64,000 nt of DNA, from NCBI GenBank assembly GCA_037954665.1, contig JBBMOL010000138.1:1922001-1986000 (forward strand), written 5' to 3'. The notes beneath the pieces were generated by a model, which was given only the letters and a program-made list of their open reading frames with translations, did not search any database and was not told the origin of the DNA. Origin of the DNA: Laguncularia racemosa. Lineage: Eukaryota > Streptophyta > Magnoliopsida > Myrtales > Combretaceae. Position numbers and translations under genes: made by a program. Shown piece after piece: positions 54,680-64,000 of this stretch (its first letter is position 1; every line of letters starts with the position of its first letter).

Positions 54680-56085
54680 TCTTTTTTGCACACACAAATC
54701 CTGATAGAAGATAATTTCAAACCAGTGATGCAGCTTAAAAGACGGACTTCTCCAAAGTTGAAAGAAGTCGTTAAGAAAGAGGTAATCAAGTTGTTAGACG
54801 CTGGGTAATTTATCATATTTATGATAGTTCATGGTAAGCCCAGTCCAGGTGGTGCCAAAGAAGGGGGGAATGACGGGTGGTCCCAAATGAGATTAATGAG
54901 CTCATACCAAGACGATGAAGGGATGGCGAGTCTGCATTGACTTTCGCAAATTTATGAAGCCACTTGCAAGGGACCATTTTCCTTTGCCTTTTGTCAATCA
55001 GATGTTGGAGAGGCTTGCTGGACATATGTTCTACTGTTTTCTAGATGGGCATGTCGGGATATTACCAGATCCCAAATTGCCCTTGAAGATCAGTGAAAAC
55101 TACTTTCACATGTCCCTATGGCAAGTTTGCTTATAGAAAGGATGCCCTTTGGTATGTAAATGCACCCGGCCACTTTTCAGTGTGCATGTTAACTGATTTT
55201 TGAAGTACTGGTTGAAGATATCATGGAGGTATTCATGGATGACTTTTTAGTGTTTGGGGATTCATTTGATTCTGCCTGCAGAATTTGGATAGGGTTGCTC
55301 ATACGTTGTGAAGGAAACCAACTTAGTTCTGAATTGGGAGAAGTGATCACTTCTTGGTGACTGAAAGTATTTTCTTGGAACATAAAATATCTCAGTAGGG
55401 GATTGAAGTAGATGAGCCAAAGTTGATATTTAGGCCAAAAATTACCCCACCTCGTCGGTTAAAGCTATTTGGAGTTGTCTAGGCATGCTGGAATTCTATA
55501 GACGATTCATCCAAGGATTTCGCCAAAATTGCTTGTCCTTCACCAGGTTGTTGGAGAAGGACATCGTCTTTGATTTCAAATGATGAAATGTTCAAGATTT
55601 TTGAGGCTGCTGAAGGAGAACTGACTAAGCTCCTATCATGGTGGCTCCAAATTAGACTTACCATTTGAACTAATGTGCGATGCTTAGCGATATGCTGTAG
55701 AAGCTGTCATAGGTTGGGAAAGGATAAGTATTTACCAGCCGATATACTATGCATAGCAAAACTTCAAACGATGCTCAAAAGAAATTTTACCCACTACTGA
55801 GATGGATTTTTGGCAGTAGGTTCGCTTTTGACAAATTTCGATCCTTATCTTTTTCTTGCTAAGGTGATAGTGTATACTTGACCACTCCGCATTGAGATAC
55901 TTAATGGACCAAGACGGATACAAAACCCCGCCTCATCAGGTGGATACTCCTATTGCAAGAATTTAACCTTGAGATCAAGAGACAAGATGGAGTAGAAAAA
56001 TCTTGCGCCGATCATCTATCTCGATTGGAGAAACCTGTGTTGAGCAGCTGAAGGAAGAAGATATCAACGTTAGATTCCTGAGAGA
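54680..56085 (+). pseudogene. Reverse transcriptase and RNase H of element E
   Basis: RT: FKPVMQLKRRTSPKLKEVVK (54,715-54,775), EVIKLLDAG (54,781-54,808), VPKKGG (about 54,852), ELIPRRTMKGWRVCIDFRKF (54,898-54,955), DHFPLPFVNQMLERLAG (54,972-55,022), and the palm motif VFMDDF (55,229-55,249), which is the Athila form. RNase H: SRHAGIL.TIHPRISPKL (about 55,478-55,530), LPFELMCDA (55,653-55,682), PIYYA (about 55,738), DHSALRYLMDQDGYKT (55,878-55,925), DHLSRLE (about 56,010-56,030). Order and wording are those of Athila/Tat pol. Confidence 0.85.
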
Positions 56086-56099
56086 ATTTGTATTCCGTC

Positions 56100-57165
56100 A
56101 ACAAAGTTAGCTAGTTCGGAGTCCCCATGGTTGCGGACATGGCCAACTATTTAGTGGCTAGGGTCCTTCCAAAGGACATGTCGAAGCAAACAGAAAAAGA
56201 TGTTTCTTTATCGACCTAAAGTATTACTATTGGGGAAGACCCCTACTTGTTCAGGTATTGCTCAGACCAAATCGATCAGGCGTGTGTCTCACTTTGAGAA
56301 AGGATGGGAGCGTCTTAAGCCTTTGCCTTTGGGACCCACTGGGGGGTCACATGGTGCAAACAGGATGCGCCCACAAAGTGCTAGAGGCTGGTTTTATTGG
56401 CCGTCGGTTTAAGGATGCCAAAGTTTTGTGGTCAATGCGATTGATGCCAGCAGAGACGGCAACATTTCAAGGAGGATGAAATGCCACAGCACTATATTCT
56501 GGAGTGCGGAAGTGTTTGATGGTATGGGGTATTGATTTTATGGGGCCATGTCCTCCTTCATATGGAAATAAGTATATATTGTTGCAGTGGACTATGTTTC
56601 TAAGTGGGCAGAAGCACAAGCTCTATCGACAAATGGTCACTAGGGTGGTTGTCAGTTCCTCAAGAAGCCTCTTTTGCTGCTTTGGGGTGACTCGTGCACT
56701 CATCAGTGATTCGGGGTACACATTTTTGCAACTCTCAGGTTGAAATATCTTAAAAAGATATGGAGTGACTCCGTCTTGCCACTTCCTTTTATCCACAGAA
56801 AGTGGGCAAGTAGGAGTTGAAAATAGAGAGATAAAGTGATCTTATTTGAAATCAACCTCTCCAGATAGGCGAGGAGTGGGCAAAGGTTAGACGATGCGTT
56901 ATGGGATTAAGGACGGCCTACAAAACACCACTTGATACAACTCCTTTTCCAGTTAGCATATGGGAAAGCGTGTCACTTACCAGTTGCGATTCAGCTTCCA
57001 TAAGGGAGTTCTGGGCAACAAGACTATCCAATTTTTATCTTGTCTCAATAACGCAGGGGCTCACAGGATAAAAGGCTGTTAATGTGCTTGATGAGTTAAG
57101 AACTTATGCTTATGGGAAATAAACGCTTAATATCTACAAGGAGACGCAAGGTTACGTGATGTGCC
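56100..57165 (+). pseudogene. Integrase of element E (C-terminus missing)
   Basis: ADMANYLVARVLPKDMSKQ (56,136-56,190), DPYLFRYCSDQI(D)QACV (56,240-56,286), GGSHGA...A.KVLEAGFIGRR(F)KDA (56,340-56,420), VFDVWGIDFMGPCPPSYGNKY (56,511-56,572, in part), VDYVSKWAEA-like text (about 56,588-56,615), ALISDSG (56,698-56,718), RYGVTPS (about 56,758), ESGQVGVENREIK (about 56,800-56,836), ALWD.GRPTKHHLIQLL-like text (56,900-56,955) and LDELRTYAYGK (57,085-57,118). This is the HHCC, DD35E core and start of the C-terminal region. The text stops matching near 57,165. Confidence 0.8.
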
Positions 57166-57719
57166 TAAGCACACTTGAAAGCACATTCAAAAGACTTAAG
57201 AAAAACTATCTCAAGTTAAGTAAAGTTCCAAATCGGATAAAAAAATAAGGGCAAAATGACGGTGAAACCAAGTGAAGATATTGATGAATTCCAAATGTCC
57301 AATGATATAATTAGAATACCACACTGATAATACATTCTACAACATCTTAATTTCATATAAACCATGCAAATAAACCCCAAATGACAAAAAAAGGAAAAAC
57401 TGTAACAAAAATATCCCTCTCAAATAGTGAGAGGACAAGTTTTTCCTAGGAAATTTCAATGTTTGAACCAAATATAATGATAGATACTTCAAATAAGCAC
57501 AAGAATTCATGAAAATAAGAAAGTATTTCTGCCCCCAAAAAATTTTCCCAAAATTCCCCCCCTTTGATATGAACAAACTAGAAAAGAAAAAGAAATCACA
57601 AAAAAATTTTGAAATTGATATAATTTCAAAATTTTAAAAGATGTTGCACTCGCCAAAATTTTCCCAAATTTTGGGATTGAAATTATAATTTTTTGGGGAA
57701 CCAAGGTATGAACCCTAAT
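57166..57719. other. Unassigned stretch after the end of E
   Basis: No known motif. Base quality drops sharply after about 57,260. The left half contains several short A-rich runs; the minus-strand frames at 57,337-57,704 are phenylalanine-rich by composition and match nothing recognised. Confidence 0.4.
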
Positions 57720-58165
57720 TTCAGTGAAAGGTAGTGTTTAATCTGAAAAAAAATAAGCCCCCTCAAACCCTCTTTAAGCAAGTATTTATACTTCCCTACC
57801 CCTTTGGGTTAAAAAAAGGGGCCCCAAAATTACTTTTTTCCCACTTTTAAGGTGGCTACCCTTTAAAATAAAAAATTACAAGGAATAAAAGTGTCCTAAA
57901 CCAAAAAAAAAACCCAAAAATTTAGTTCATAAAAGAAAAAAATTTAAAAAAATAAAATGGTCTTAAAGATGCCAGCTTCTTTAGGGTCCATCGGTTTGCT
58001 CACGCCGGTTCAGGGGGTCCTGGAAAAACCCCCAAAATGGGGTTGAGGGAGTTTGTCCATTGTCCTATAGAATATGATAAGTGTGCCCGTTTTGGGAAAA
58101 AACAATACGAATAATAGAAAAGAGGTTAATATATAAGAAATTTTTGGGGTCGATCTGCTTAAAAT
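57720..58165 (-). repeat. Repeat F, right copy
   Basis: Partner of 41,500-42,005, same orientation, with the shared landmarks listed there. Here it continues past gggtcgat into other sequence at 58,166, whereas the left copy meets the LTR of D at that point. Confidence 0.5.
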
Positions 58166-58666
58166 GGGCCCCCAACGCCAAGATTTGAAAACCTTCAGTT
58201 CTTGCCCTAATGTGGGGCTTGTCTGATTTTTTTTCCCCATCATCTCCTCGGGTCTCAAAAAGATTTGTCCTAAATCTAGTAGATCAAATTTCCCGTAGGA
58301 TTTTTTTTCCTCCTTTGCAAGTCACTTGAAGAATATCTTGCGAATCCCAATTTTCTGAAATTTTTTCAGGTGGTGATTGTCTTCTCTCCTCCTTTCTAAG
58401 ATGTATCTCATCTACAAAAAAAATTTTAAAGACCCATTTCTACGATGTCTCCCCTGTCTCAACCCATTCCATTGTTTGTTTCCTTTTTTTTTTAACTCAT
58501 TATATGATGCTGATCCTCAGGGTCTTTAAAAGGTTGGCCCAATGTCATTCCCCCAAAAAAACCCCTGAAGGTGAAAAATAACGTCTTTTGAACATTTTGG
58601 GGGCCCCTAATGATTGACTCCCTCTGACTCTGTTCCATCAACAATACCTTTTTTTAAGGATCCCTT
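58166..58666. other. Unassigned stretch before element B
   Basis: On minus, RFRTNLFETRGDDG (about 58,276-58,235) resembles the pol tail before an LTR (LRTNxFxExGxDD), and ATGATGGG follows. This suggests that repeat F is the 3' LTR of a gypsy element on minus whose pol lies here, but upstream text to 58,640 shows no clear integrase. Low support. Confidence 0.3.
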
Positions 58667-59638
58667 TATGAGAGTCGCTGGGGAAAGGGGAAAGGAATGG
58701 ATCTCTTGAAGTGCCGCTTGGCGGGGGTTCACAAGAAGTCGAGGGGGAAACGAAAATCAAGGAAGCCACTTAACGGGTTGATAAAAAGGGTGTCCATGAA
58801 GCCCCGAAAAGGATTGGGTCAATCATGAAGTTGGAACGAATTGGAACAACCATGGGAAGCCCCCTTTCTCTTTACAAGTCACACCGGACACGGGGGTTTT
58901 AGAGGGCCCTTTTTACCTTTTTTTTAAGGGACGGCCGTTTTTGGAAACTCCCCAAGATTGCACAGAATCATCACGGCTTTTTTACACGGTTAAAAGGCCC
59001 CGGCTGTGTATGGAGTCAAAATAAAACCCCCAGAAAAAATACACGGGCCCCCAAAGGGGGAAGGGGGGTGTATTTTTCCCCGAAAGTTGCACAGAAAGAT
59101 ACACGGTCAAAGTACACGGGCGGGGGTATGTTGCCAGGGAAATTGCACAAAAGGGGAAAAATACAAGGCCAAAGTACCCCCGGGCGGGTTTTTTTTCAAA
59201 AGGCCATGTAATTTCCCTTTTGGGGCCAAAATTGTTCTGTTTCGCGTTTTTTTTGTCACTTAACTTTAAATACGTCGTTTTGGATTTGTTTTTCACGAAT
59301 TGTAACCCTTTTGTATAAAAGCTTTTCGGGTTTTAGAACAAACATAGAATTTGCATCTTTGAACATTAAACACTTTTGAGAGGCAATCTCTTGGTTCTTC
59401 AAAGAAAATAAAATTGAACTTATCGGATTGTTTTTTCCGGGGGGCGTTCCCTCCCAACTTATCATCGGTCTTCCATCCCGATTGTGGCATCTTCACTTTT
59501 AACCGGTTCTTGTCTCGCTTATGGGACAACGGGTCGGGGTTTTTTCCACTTTAAAGGTTTGTTTTGGGCATCTTAGGCAACAAATTTTCCCGAAGTTTTG
59601 GGTTTATTGGGTTTCGTCAGGGTTGGGTGGTTCAATTG
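58667..59638 (+). repeat. 5' LTR of element B
   Basis: About 970 bp. Begins TTATGAGAGTCGCTGG (TGATGAGAGCC in C). It has the pol tail text (58,700-58,860), TACACGG...GGGTGTAT repeats (58,930-59,200) and the conserved 3' end (caacgggtcggggtttt, 59,527). It ends directly before the PBS. Confidence 0.75.
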
Positions 59639-59656
59639 TTTGGTATCAGAGCTTGG
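59639..59656 (+). promoter_or_regulatory. PBS of element B (tRNA-Met)
   Basis: TTTGGTATCAGAGCTTGG; the 12-base core TGGTATCAGAGC is a perfect match to the initiator tRNA-Met site. Best preserved PBS of the family in this window. Confidence 0.85.
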
Positions 59657-60099
59657 GTTTTGGGTCAAAAATCAAGTTGGGTTTGGGGGAAAAGGGGATA
59701 AAAAAAAAAACCCCCTAACCCCAAAACGTTCAATCAATTATCGTGTTCAATTTTTTCAATTTTAATTGTTTTTTGATAGTGTAGTGTTTATTATTTGATT
59801 GAAAAAAAAAAAAAGAAAAAAGTCAGGGAAAAAAAAAAAAAAAGGGAAAGAAAAGCAAAGAAAAACGTGATAAAAAACCCAAAAAACAGAGAAAAAAAAA
59901 AAAAATTCGGATAGAAAATTAGGGGGAAAATTTTACGAACCTTGGGAGTTGGTTTTGAATTCACGGAAGGAAATTGGTGTAGTTGGGTTTTTTTTCCCAA
60001 AATGAGAATTGAGAAGGGAAATTTGGTGAGTGAAAACCCCCCCGTTGTTTGTGAGAATACCGGTAAATGTGTGATATCATTTTTGGGAGCAAAAAAAAC
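59657..60099 (+). other. Leader of element B
   Basis: Untranslated leader with A-rich runs (59,800-59,910), homologous to 11,373-11,748. No coding signal; minus-strand frames here are phenylalanine-rich by composition. Confidence 0.55.
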
Positions 60100-60168
60100 G
60101 TAAAGGGAGTGTTCGGGGGGTTTTTAATTTTATATATATTTGTTTTTATTTCAAAACTTTTTTTACAG
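60100..60168 (+). other. Candidate 69-nt leader intron, element B
   Basis: Begins GTAAAGGGAGTG and ends TTTTTTTACAG, the same length as in A (69 nt). The branch-like ACTAATC of A reads tcaaaac here. Followed at once by GAACTATATCG. Confidence 0.4.
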
Positions 60169-60173
60169 GAACT

Positions 60174-61300
60174 ATATCGAGAAACTTTCCCCCTTGAAGG
60201 TGAGGGGGGAAGGTTTGATGCTAGGTTAGTAATTGAGGCGTTGGGGGGAGAAATGAAGAGGATGTTCCAAGGGGGGAATGGAACAAATTCATGAGAGGGT
60301 TTGAGAAAAAGACTGAGCAATCCACAAATGTTTTCCCAAAGGGCGTAAGAGGGAGAGTCGTTCTAGGAGAGTACCGGGGGGGGGGAGATGAGAGTCGGAT
60401 GATGACTTTGAGGGAGCCTTTTGTCGGGAGTTATAGAGGTTTAGTGGTCAGAATAGAGGAATTTGAGTTTGGGAAGATAGGGAGATGGAATAGAGAGGAT
60501 AAATAAATTTGAGTAGCATAAAGATGAAGATTCCCCCTTTTCCCAAAGGGAAAAATTTGACCCCGAGGCGTATTTAGAGTGGGAAAAAAAGGTGGAGAGG
60601 GTTTTTTGATTGTAAAAACTTTTGTGGGGGAAAGAAGGTGAAACTTGTTTGCCATTAAATTTTTCGTTTTTGGGCTATATTTGTGGTGGGATAAATTTAA
60701 ATTGTTAAATAAAAGAAGGAGTGGGGGAGCCACCTTTGGGGAGTTTTGGGGAAGAGATGAAAAGGTGAGGGGGAAAGCGGTTTGTCCCTGCGTATTACTT
60801 TTCGGGGAATTTCACAACAAGTTGAAAATCTGGGGCAGGGAAGCCGAAGTTTTGATGGTACTTCAAGGGATGGAAGTCACTATGTTTTGGGTGAATTTTG
60901 AAGAGGTTTGAGAGGTTTACAATGGCTGGGATTCCTTGTTGGGTTAAAAGGGGAAAAACCCAAAAAGGGGGTTTTTGAATTGAGCATTATGTAGAATTGG
61001 AGGAGGGGGTTTTCACATGGCTATAAAGGTTGAAAACCCAAGCACAAGAGAAGGTAGTAGTAGTGCACGATTTCAACGGGTAATGGTTTTTCCATTTGGG
61101 GAAAACTAATCAAGGGAAAAAAAAGAAAAACCCTTTTAAACCCCCCAAACCAAAAAGGGAGCTGAGGCAAAACGGGTTCTACTTCTGGTAATCAAGGTAA
61201 TCCCGAATTTTTTTATTCTAGAAAAAAGTGAAATTAGATGCTTTAAATGTCGGGGAGGGCCTTTTTTGCTAGTCAATGTCCAAATAGGGTGTTTATGATT
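60174..61300 (+). pseudogene. gag of element B (start codon lost)
   Basis: Homologous to 11,823-12,900. The start context GAACTATATCGAG has ATA for ATG. Readable parts: GRFDARLVIEALGGEMKRMF (60,208-60,270), RGRVVLGEYRGGGDE (60,349-60,393), EWEKKVERVF-type text (about 60,575-60,605), REVCPCVLLFGEFHNKL for KRFVPAYYxRELHNKL (about 60,775-60,825), VLMVLQGMEVTMF.VNFEEV (60,850-60,910), HYVELEEGVFTWL-like text (about 60,985-61,025) and a degraded knuckle (about 61,230-61,280). Many homopolymer frameshifts. Confidence 0.75.
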
Positions 61301-62230
61301 TTGCGTGAAAGATGGTGAGTATTTGGGCTGAGGGGATAGTGAAGAAGATGATATGCCACCAAATTTGAGGATGCTAGTGATGATGAGGATCCTACAAGGG
61401 GGAAAGGGTAGTGGGGGGGTAGTGGGAAAAGAGCTTTGAATTACAGGTGAAGGAAGAAAAAGGGTGCAAAAAAGAAAATTTTATTTCATCTAGATGTTAT
61501 TAGGAGATCACATTTGTAGCTTGATTTTTTGGATGGAGGTAGTTGCACCAATGTTTTGAGTAATTTTATTTTTCATTGGGGCTGGGGCAAAACTGTTAAA
61601 ACACCCTTGTCCATATAAATTGCATTTTGGTTTTAATGATAGGGGGGAGACAAAGGGTTTTAGTAAGAAAACCTTAATTTGGGGGTTTTGCATTTGGGAG
61701 GTATGAGGATGATGGGGTTTTTGTGATGTAGGGCCCAAAAAGCCCAAACAGTTTATGTGTTGTTGGGGGGCCATGGAAATTTTTTTAGGAAGGTTGTTCA
61801 TGATGGTTTTTTTAACAAGTATAGTTTTTTCACCAAGGGAAGAGCTTTAATTTTTAAAACCCTTTTAAAACCTAAACGGTTATGAGGACCAGTTGCAGCT
61901 ACAACAATCCCTTTTCAAAAAAACAAGGTGAGTGAAAAACAAAGTGGGAGTGAGAGAGCAAAAAAAAAATTTAGAAGAAAAAGGAAATTAAAAGTCAAGA
62001 TCAAAAGGAAAAAAGGGGAGGGGAAAGGGGGAAAAAAGTGTGGAGGGCCCAAATTGAAGGGGAATCAATTTTTGGGGGTGAGTGAAAAGGAAAAGGGCGC
62101 CTTGCCCCCAAAGGGGGGTTTTGTGGCAAGAGCAAGTGTAGTAAGGAGAGCGTTAGTGATGAGACAACCTATGTTATTGCTGGTTTTTAAGGAAACATGT
62201 TTGCTACAAAGACTTTTTCTAACTCTTTTT
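61301..62230 (+). pseudogene. Protease region of element B
   Basis: An acidic linker (EEDDMPP..EDASDDEDP, about 61,340-61,395) is followed by HICSLIF(L)DGGSCTNV (61,508-61,556), the active-site block, and LYDVGPKK..VYVLLGGP for CDVVPM..HVLLGRPW (about 61,725-61,775), RKVVHDGFF.KYSFFT (about 61,788-61,836), YEDQLQLQQS (61,883-61,912). The lysine-rich linker to RT is the 130-codon frame at 61,928-62,320. Confidence 0.7.
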
Positions 62231-63030
62231 GTGTGGTTGTGTCTCTTGTGCAGGACTTTGAAGATGTTTTTTCCTGAGGTTTTTTCCCAAAATTTTTTTA
62301 CCACCTGTTCGAGGTATTGAGCACCGATTGCCCTTATACCCGGAGAAAAAAATTTTAAAAAACAAGCCGGGCTTACGGGGAGCAACCCGGATGAGACAAA
62401 GGAACTCCAAAGGCAGGTAAAATAAATTTAAATTGGAGAAGGGGTACGTGAGGGGAGAGCATTTTTCCATGTGCAGTGCCAGTGATTTTGGTGCCTAAGA
62501 AGGAGGGGGAATGGAGAATGTGTTTTTGACTGTCGCGCCATCAAAAAAACTTTCACGGTAAAGTTTTGTCACCCCTTTCCCTCGCTTAGTGATATGTTAG
62601 ATGAGTTAGGGGGGTTAGTGTTTTTTAAAAAAATTGATCTAAAAAGGGGGGATTTCACCAAATTAAAGAAAAGAAGGTGATGAAAAAGAAAACTGCATTT
62701 AAAAAAAATTATGGATTGTAGGAGGGGTTTTTGTAATGCCTTTCGGGTTAAAAATGCACCTAAGTACTTTTATGAGACTTATAAACCCAATGTTTTGAGG
62801 ACTTTTTTTGGGGAAAAAATTTGTGGTTATCTTTTTTTTTTTGAATTCTTATTTACAACAAAAGTTTGGAAGATCATAGTCACACTTGAGAGATTTTTTA
62901 AAAGTGCTTCGAAAGGAACAATTATATGCTAACTCAAAAAAATGCACTTTTTTGCACGACAAACTTGTGTTTCTTGGTTTTGTTGTTTAGTGCGCAGGGA
63001 TTACAGGTTGATGAAAAAAAGGTTTCGTGC
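62231..63030 (+). pseudogene. Reverse transcriptase of element B
   Basis: VQDFEDV (62,247-62,268), PPVRGIEHRLPLYP (62,302-62,343), VPVILVPKKE (62,477-62,505), RAIKK..ITVKF..PFPRL(S)DML (62,537-62,602), KKEKKTAF (62,680-62,700), VMPFGLK-type text (62,735-62,755), EVLRKEQLYANSKKCTFLHDKL (about 62,905-62,966, in part), FLGFVV (62,970-62,988). The YFDDI site near 62,830-62,850 is lost in a T run. Confidence 0.75.
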
Positions 63031-63625
63031 GATCTAAGAATGGCCTAGCCCAAAAAAAATGTAAGTAATGTGTGGAGTTTCCTTGGACTAGCGAGTTTTT
63101 ACAGGAGGTTTGTGAAGGATTTCAGCACCATTTTTAGCACCATTACTGAGGAAATTTAAAGGGGAAAAACGGGGGGTTCCCAGCTGGGGAGAGCAACAAG
63201 AGAAGGCCTTTCAAAAAGCTTAAAAATAAGCTGACTCAGGCCCCGTTACTTGCTTTCCCCAATTTACTGAAACTTTTTAAATTGAGTGTAAATGCTTCAG
63301 GTTTTAGGTATTAGAGCAGTGCTTATCCCAGGAGAGAAGACCGATTGCATTCTTTACGAGAGCAAAGTGGGGCAACCTTGAAATTACCCTACTTACGAAA
63401 AAGGGGTCTATATGCTTTGGGTTTCGGCCCTAGAGACGTGGCAACAACCTTTGGCCAAAAAAAGTTTCGTGACCCAACACTGATCATGAATCTTGAATTT
63501 TTTGAAGGGGCAAACAAAAAAAAGGCATGCCGTTGGGTGGAGTTCATAAAAAAACATTTCATATGTCACCCCCTTCAAGCAAGGTAAAAAAGAATGTAGT
63601 TGCTGATGCACTTTCTAGAAGGTTT
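63031..63625 (+). pseudogene. RNase H of element B
   Basis: SVWSFLGLASFYRRFVKDFS (63,068-63,124), AFQKLKNKLTQAPLLAFPNL (63,207-63,263, frame-corrected), EDRLHSLREQSGATLKLPYL (63,332-63,390), ALGFGPRDVATTFGQKKFRD (63,412-63,472), MNLEFFEGANKKKACRWVEF (63,486-63,545), and VVADALSRRF (63,598-63,627, intact). RNase H in the usual place; best preserved part of B. Confidence 0.8.
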
Positions 63626-63639
63626 ACTTTATCTCTACA

Positions 63640-64000
63640 CTTAGTTCTGGGGCTTTTTGGTTTTTGAGCACATTAAGGAGTTTTTATGTATTTATCGAGA
63701 TTTTTGTGAGGAGTATGTGCAATGTTTAGAAGGTGGGCATGGAAAATTTTATAAAATGACGGATTCTTTTTTAGGGAGAGTAAGCGGGGCATTCCCAAAT
63801 TTTTTTCTAAGAGAAAATTTCTTGTGAGGGAGTCTCATGGAGGAGGTTTTAAAGGGACACTTTGGAGTAGCTAAAACTTTTTGGGGGATTGCAAGAAAAC
63901 TTCTATTTTCCCCCACATGAAACGAGGGTGTTGAGAGGATTTTTGGCGTGGGGTCACATGTAAAAAAAATGAAAAATTTGAGTCCAACTTCAAGGGCTTT
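63640..64000 (+). pseudogene. Integrase of element B, N-terminal part (window end)
   Basis: The pre-integrase stretch EIFVRSMCNV-like text (63,697-63,725) is followed by SHGGGFKGTLWSS(K)TF (63,835-63,885) and PHMKRG(V)ERIF..VTC (63,913-63,962), the HHCC zinc-binding region. The element continues beyond the window. Confidence 0.65.

Larger units (their letters stand above)
50355..57165 (+). mobile_element. Element E: Athila-type Ty3/gypsy retrotransposon, 3' end missing
   Basis: Plus strand. 5' LTR, Athila PBS, gag, protease, RT, RNase H and integrase occur in order. It starts at TGATAAGAG inside RT of D. It stops in the integrase C-terminal region near 57,165, where unrelated DNA begins; no polypurine tract or 3' LTR follows. 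Compared with its neighbours the sequence has few homopolymer errors, so its many frameshifts are more likely real decay. Confidence 0.8.
58667..64000 (+). mobile_element. Element B: A-family Ty3/gypsy element, cut by the window end
   Basis: Plus-strand copy of the A family: LTR, intact PBS, leader, intron-like segment, gag, protease, RT, RNase H and the first part of integrase. It matches A segment by segment in order and spacing. Homopolymer errors are dense. The gag start codon is ATA where A and C have ATG. Confidence 0.8.

Noticed and set aside
61928..62320. 130-codon lysine-rich open frame as a separate basic protein
   Set aside because: The same lysine/glutamate-rich linker lies between protease and RT in A (13,540-13,640) and C (45,621-45,839); it is part of pol.

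Overview
The window is plant nuclear DNA made almost wholly of LTR retrotransposons, nested in one another and broken by frameshifts. No host gene, rRNA, tRNA gene or CRISPR array could be supported. The evidence is repeated LTR pairs, tRNA primer-binding sites (PBS) and Gag-Pol protein motifs recognised by eye through many one-base indels. The family mix (Ty3/gypsy Athila and Tat/Ogre types, a chromovirus-like family primed by tRNA-Met, and a Ty1/copia gag) is typical of angiosperm heterochromatin. The species cannot be named.

Layout. 1-2350: decayed copia-type gag on the minus strand. 5.3-10.1 kb: element H, a Ty3/gypsy copy on minus with RT, RNase H and integrase, no gag, and a duplicated LTR/PBS junction. 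10,493-24,160: element A, a chromovirus-like (probably CRM-type) copy on plus; its integrase is split by N1 (15,834-22,807), an Athila-type element on minus. 25,742 to about 40,570: element G, a large Tat/Ogre-type element on plus with 2.07-kb LTRs; its gag is split by a solo LTR (29,873-31,315) flanked by a perfect 5-bp target duplication. 41.5-42.0 and 57.7-58.2 kb: two copies of an unclassified repeat F. From 42.0 kb: element D (minus, same family as A), split by element C (43,547-49,005, same family, internally deleted) and then by element E (50,355 to about 57,165, Athila-type, plus), which stops without a 3' LTR. 58,667-64,000: element B, another A-family copy on plus, cut by the window end.

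The order of insertion can be read from the nesting: D is older than C and E, A is older than N1, and G is older than the solo LTR. Within the A/B/C/D family the pol frame runs into the 3' LTR, the PBS matches initiator tRNA-Met, and a short intron-like segment sits just before the gag start. These traits fit centromeric (CRM) chromoviruses, so a pericentromeric origin is plausible but unproven.

Base quality is uneven. Many homopolymers look expanded or collapsed, mainly in 1-10, 14-28, 32-43 and 57-64 kb, so many frameshifts may be sequencing or consensus errors rather than mutations. Boundaries are exact only where stated. No new biochemical system was found; the most interesting signals are regulatory or structural parts inside the LTRs and leaders.
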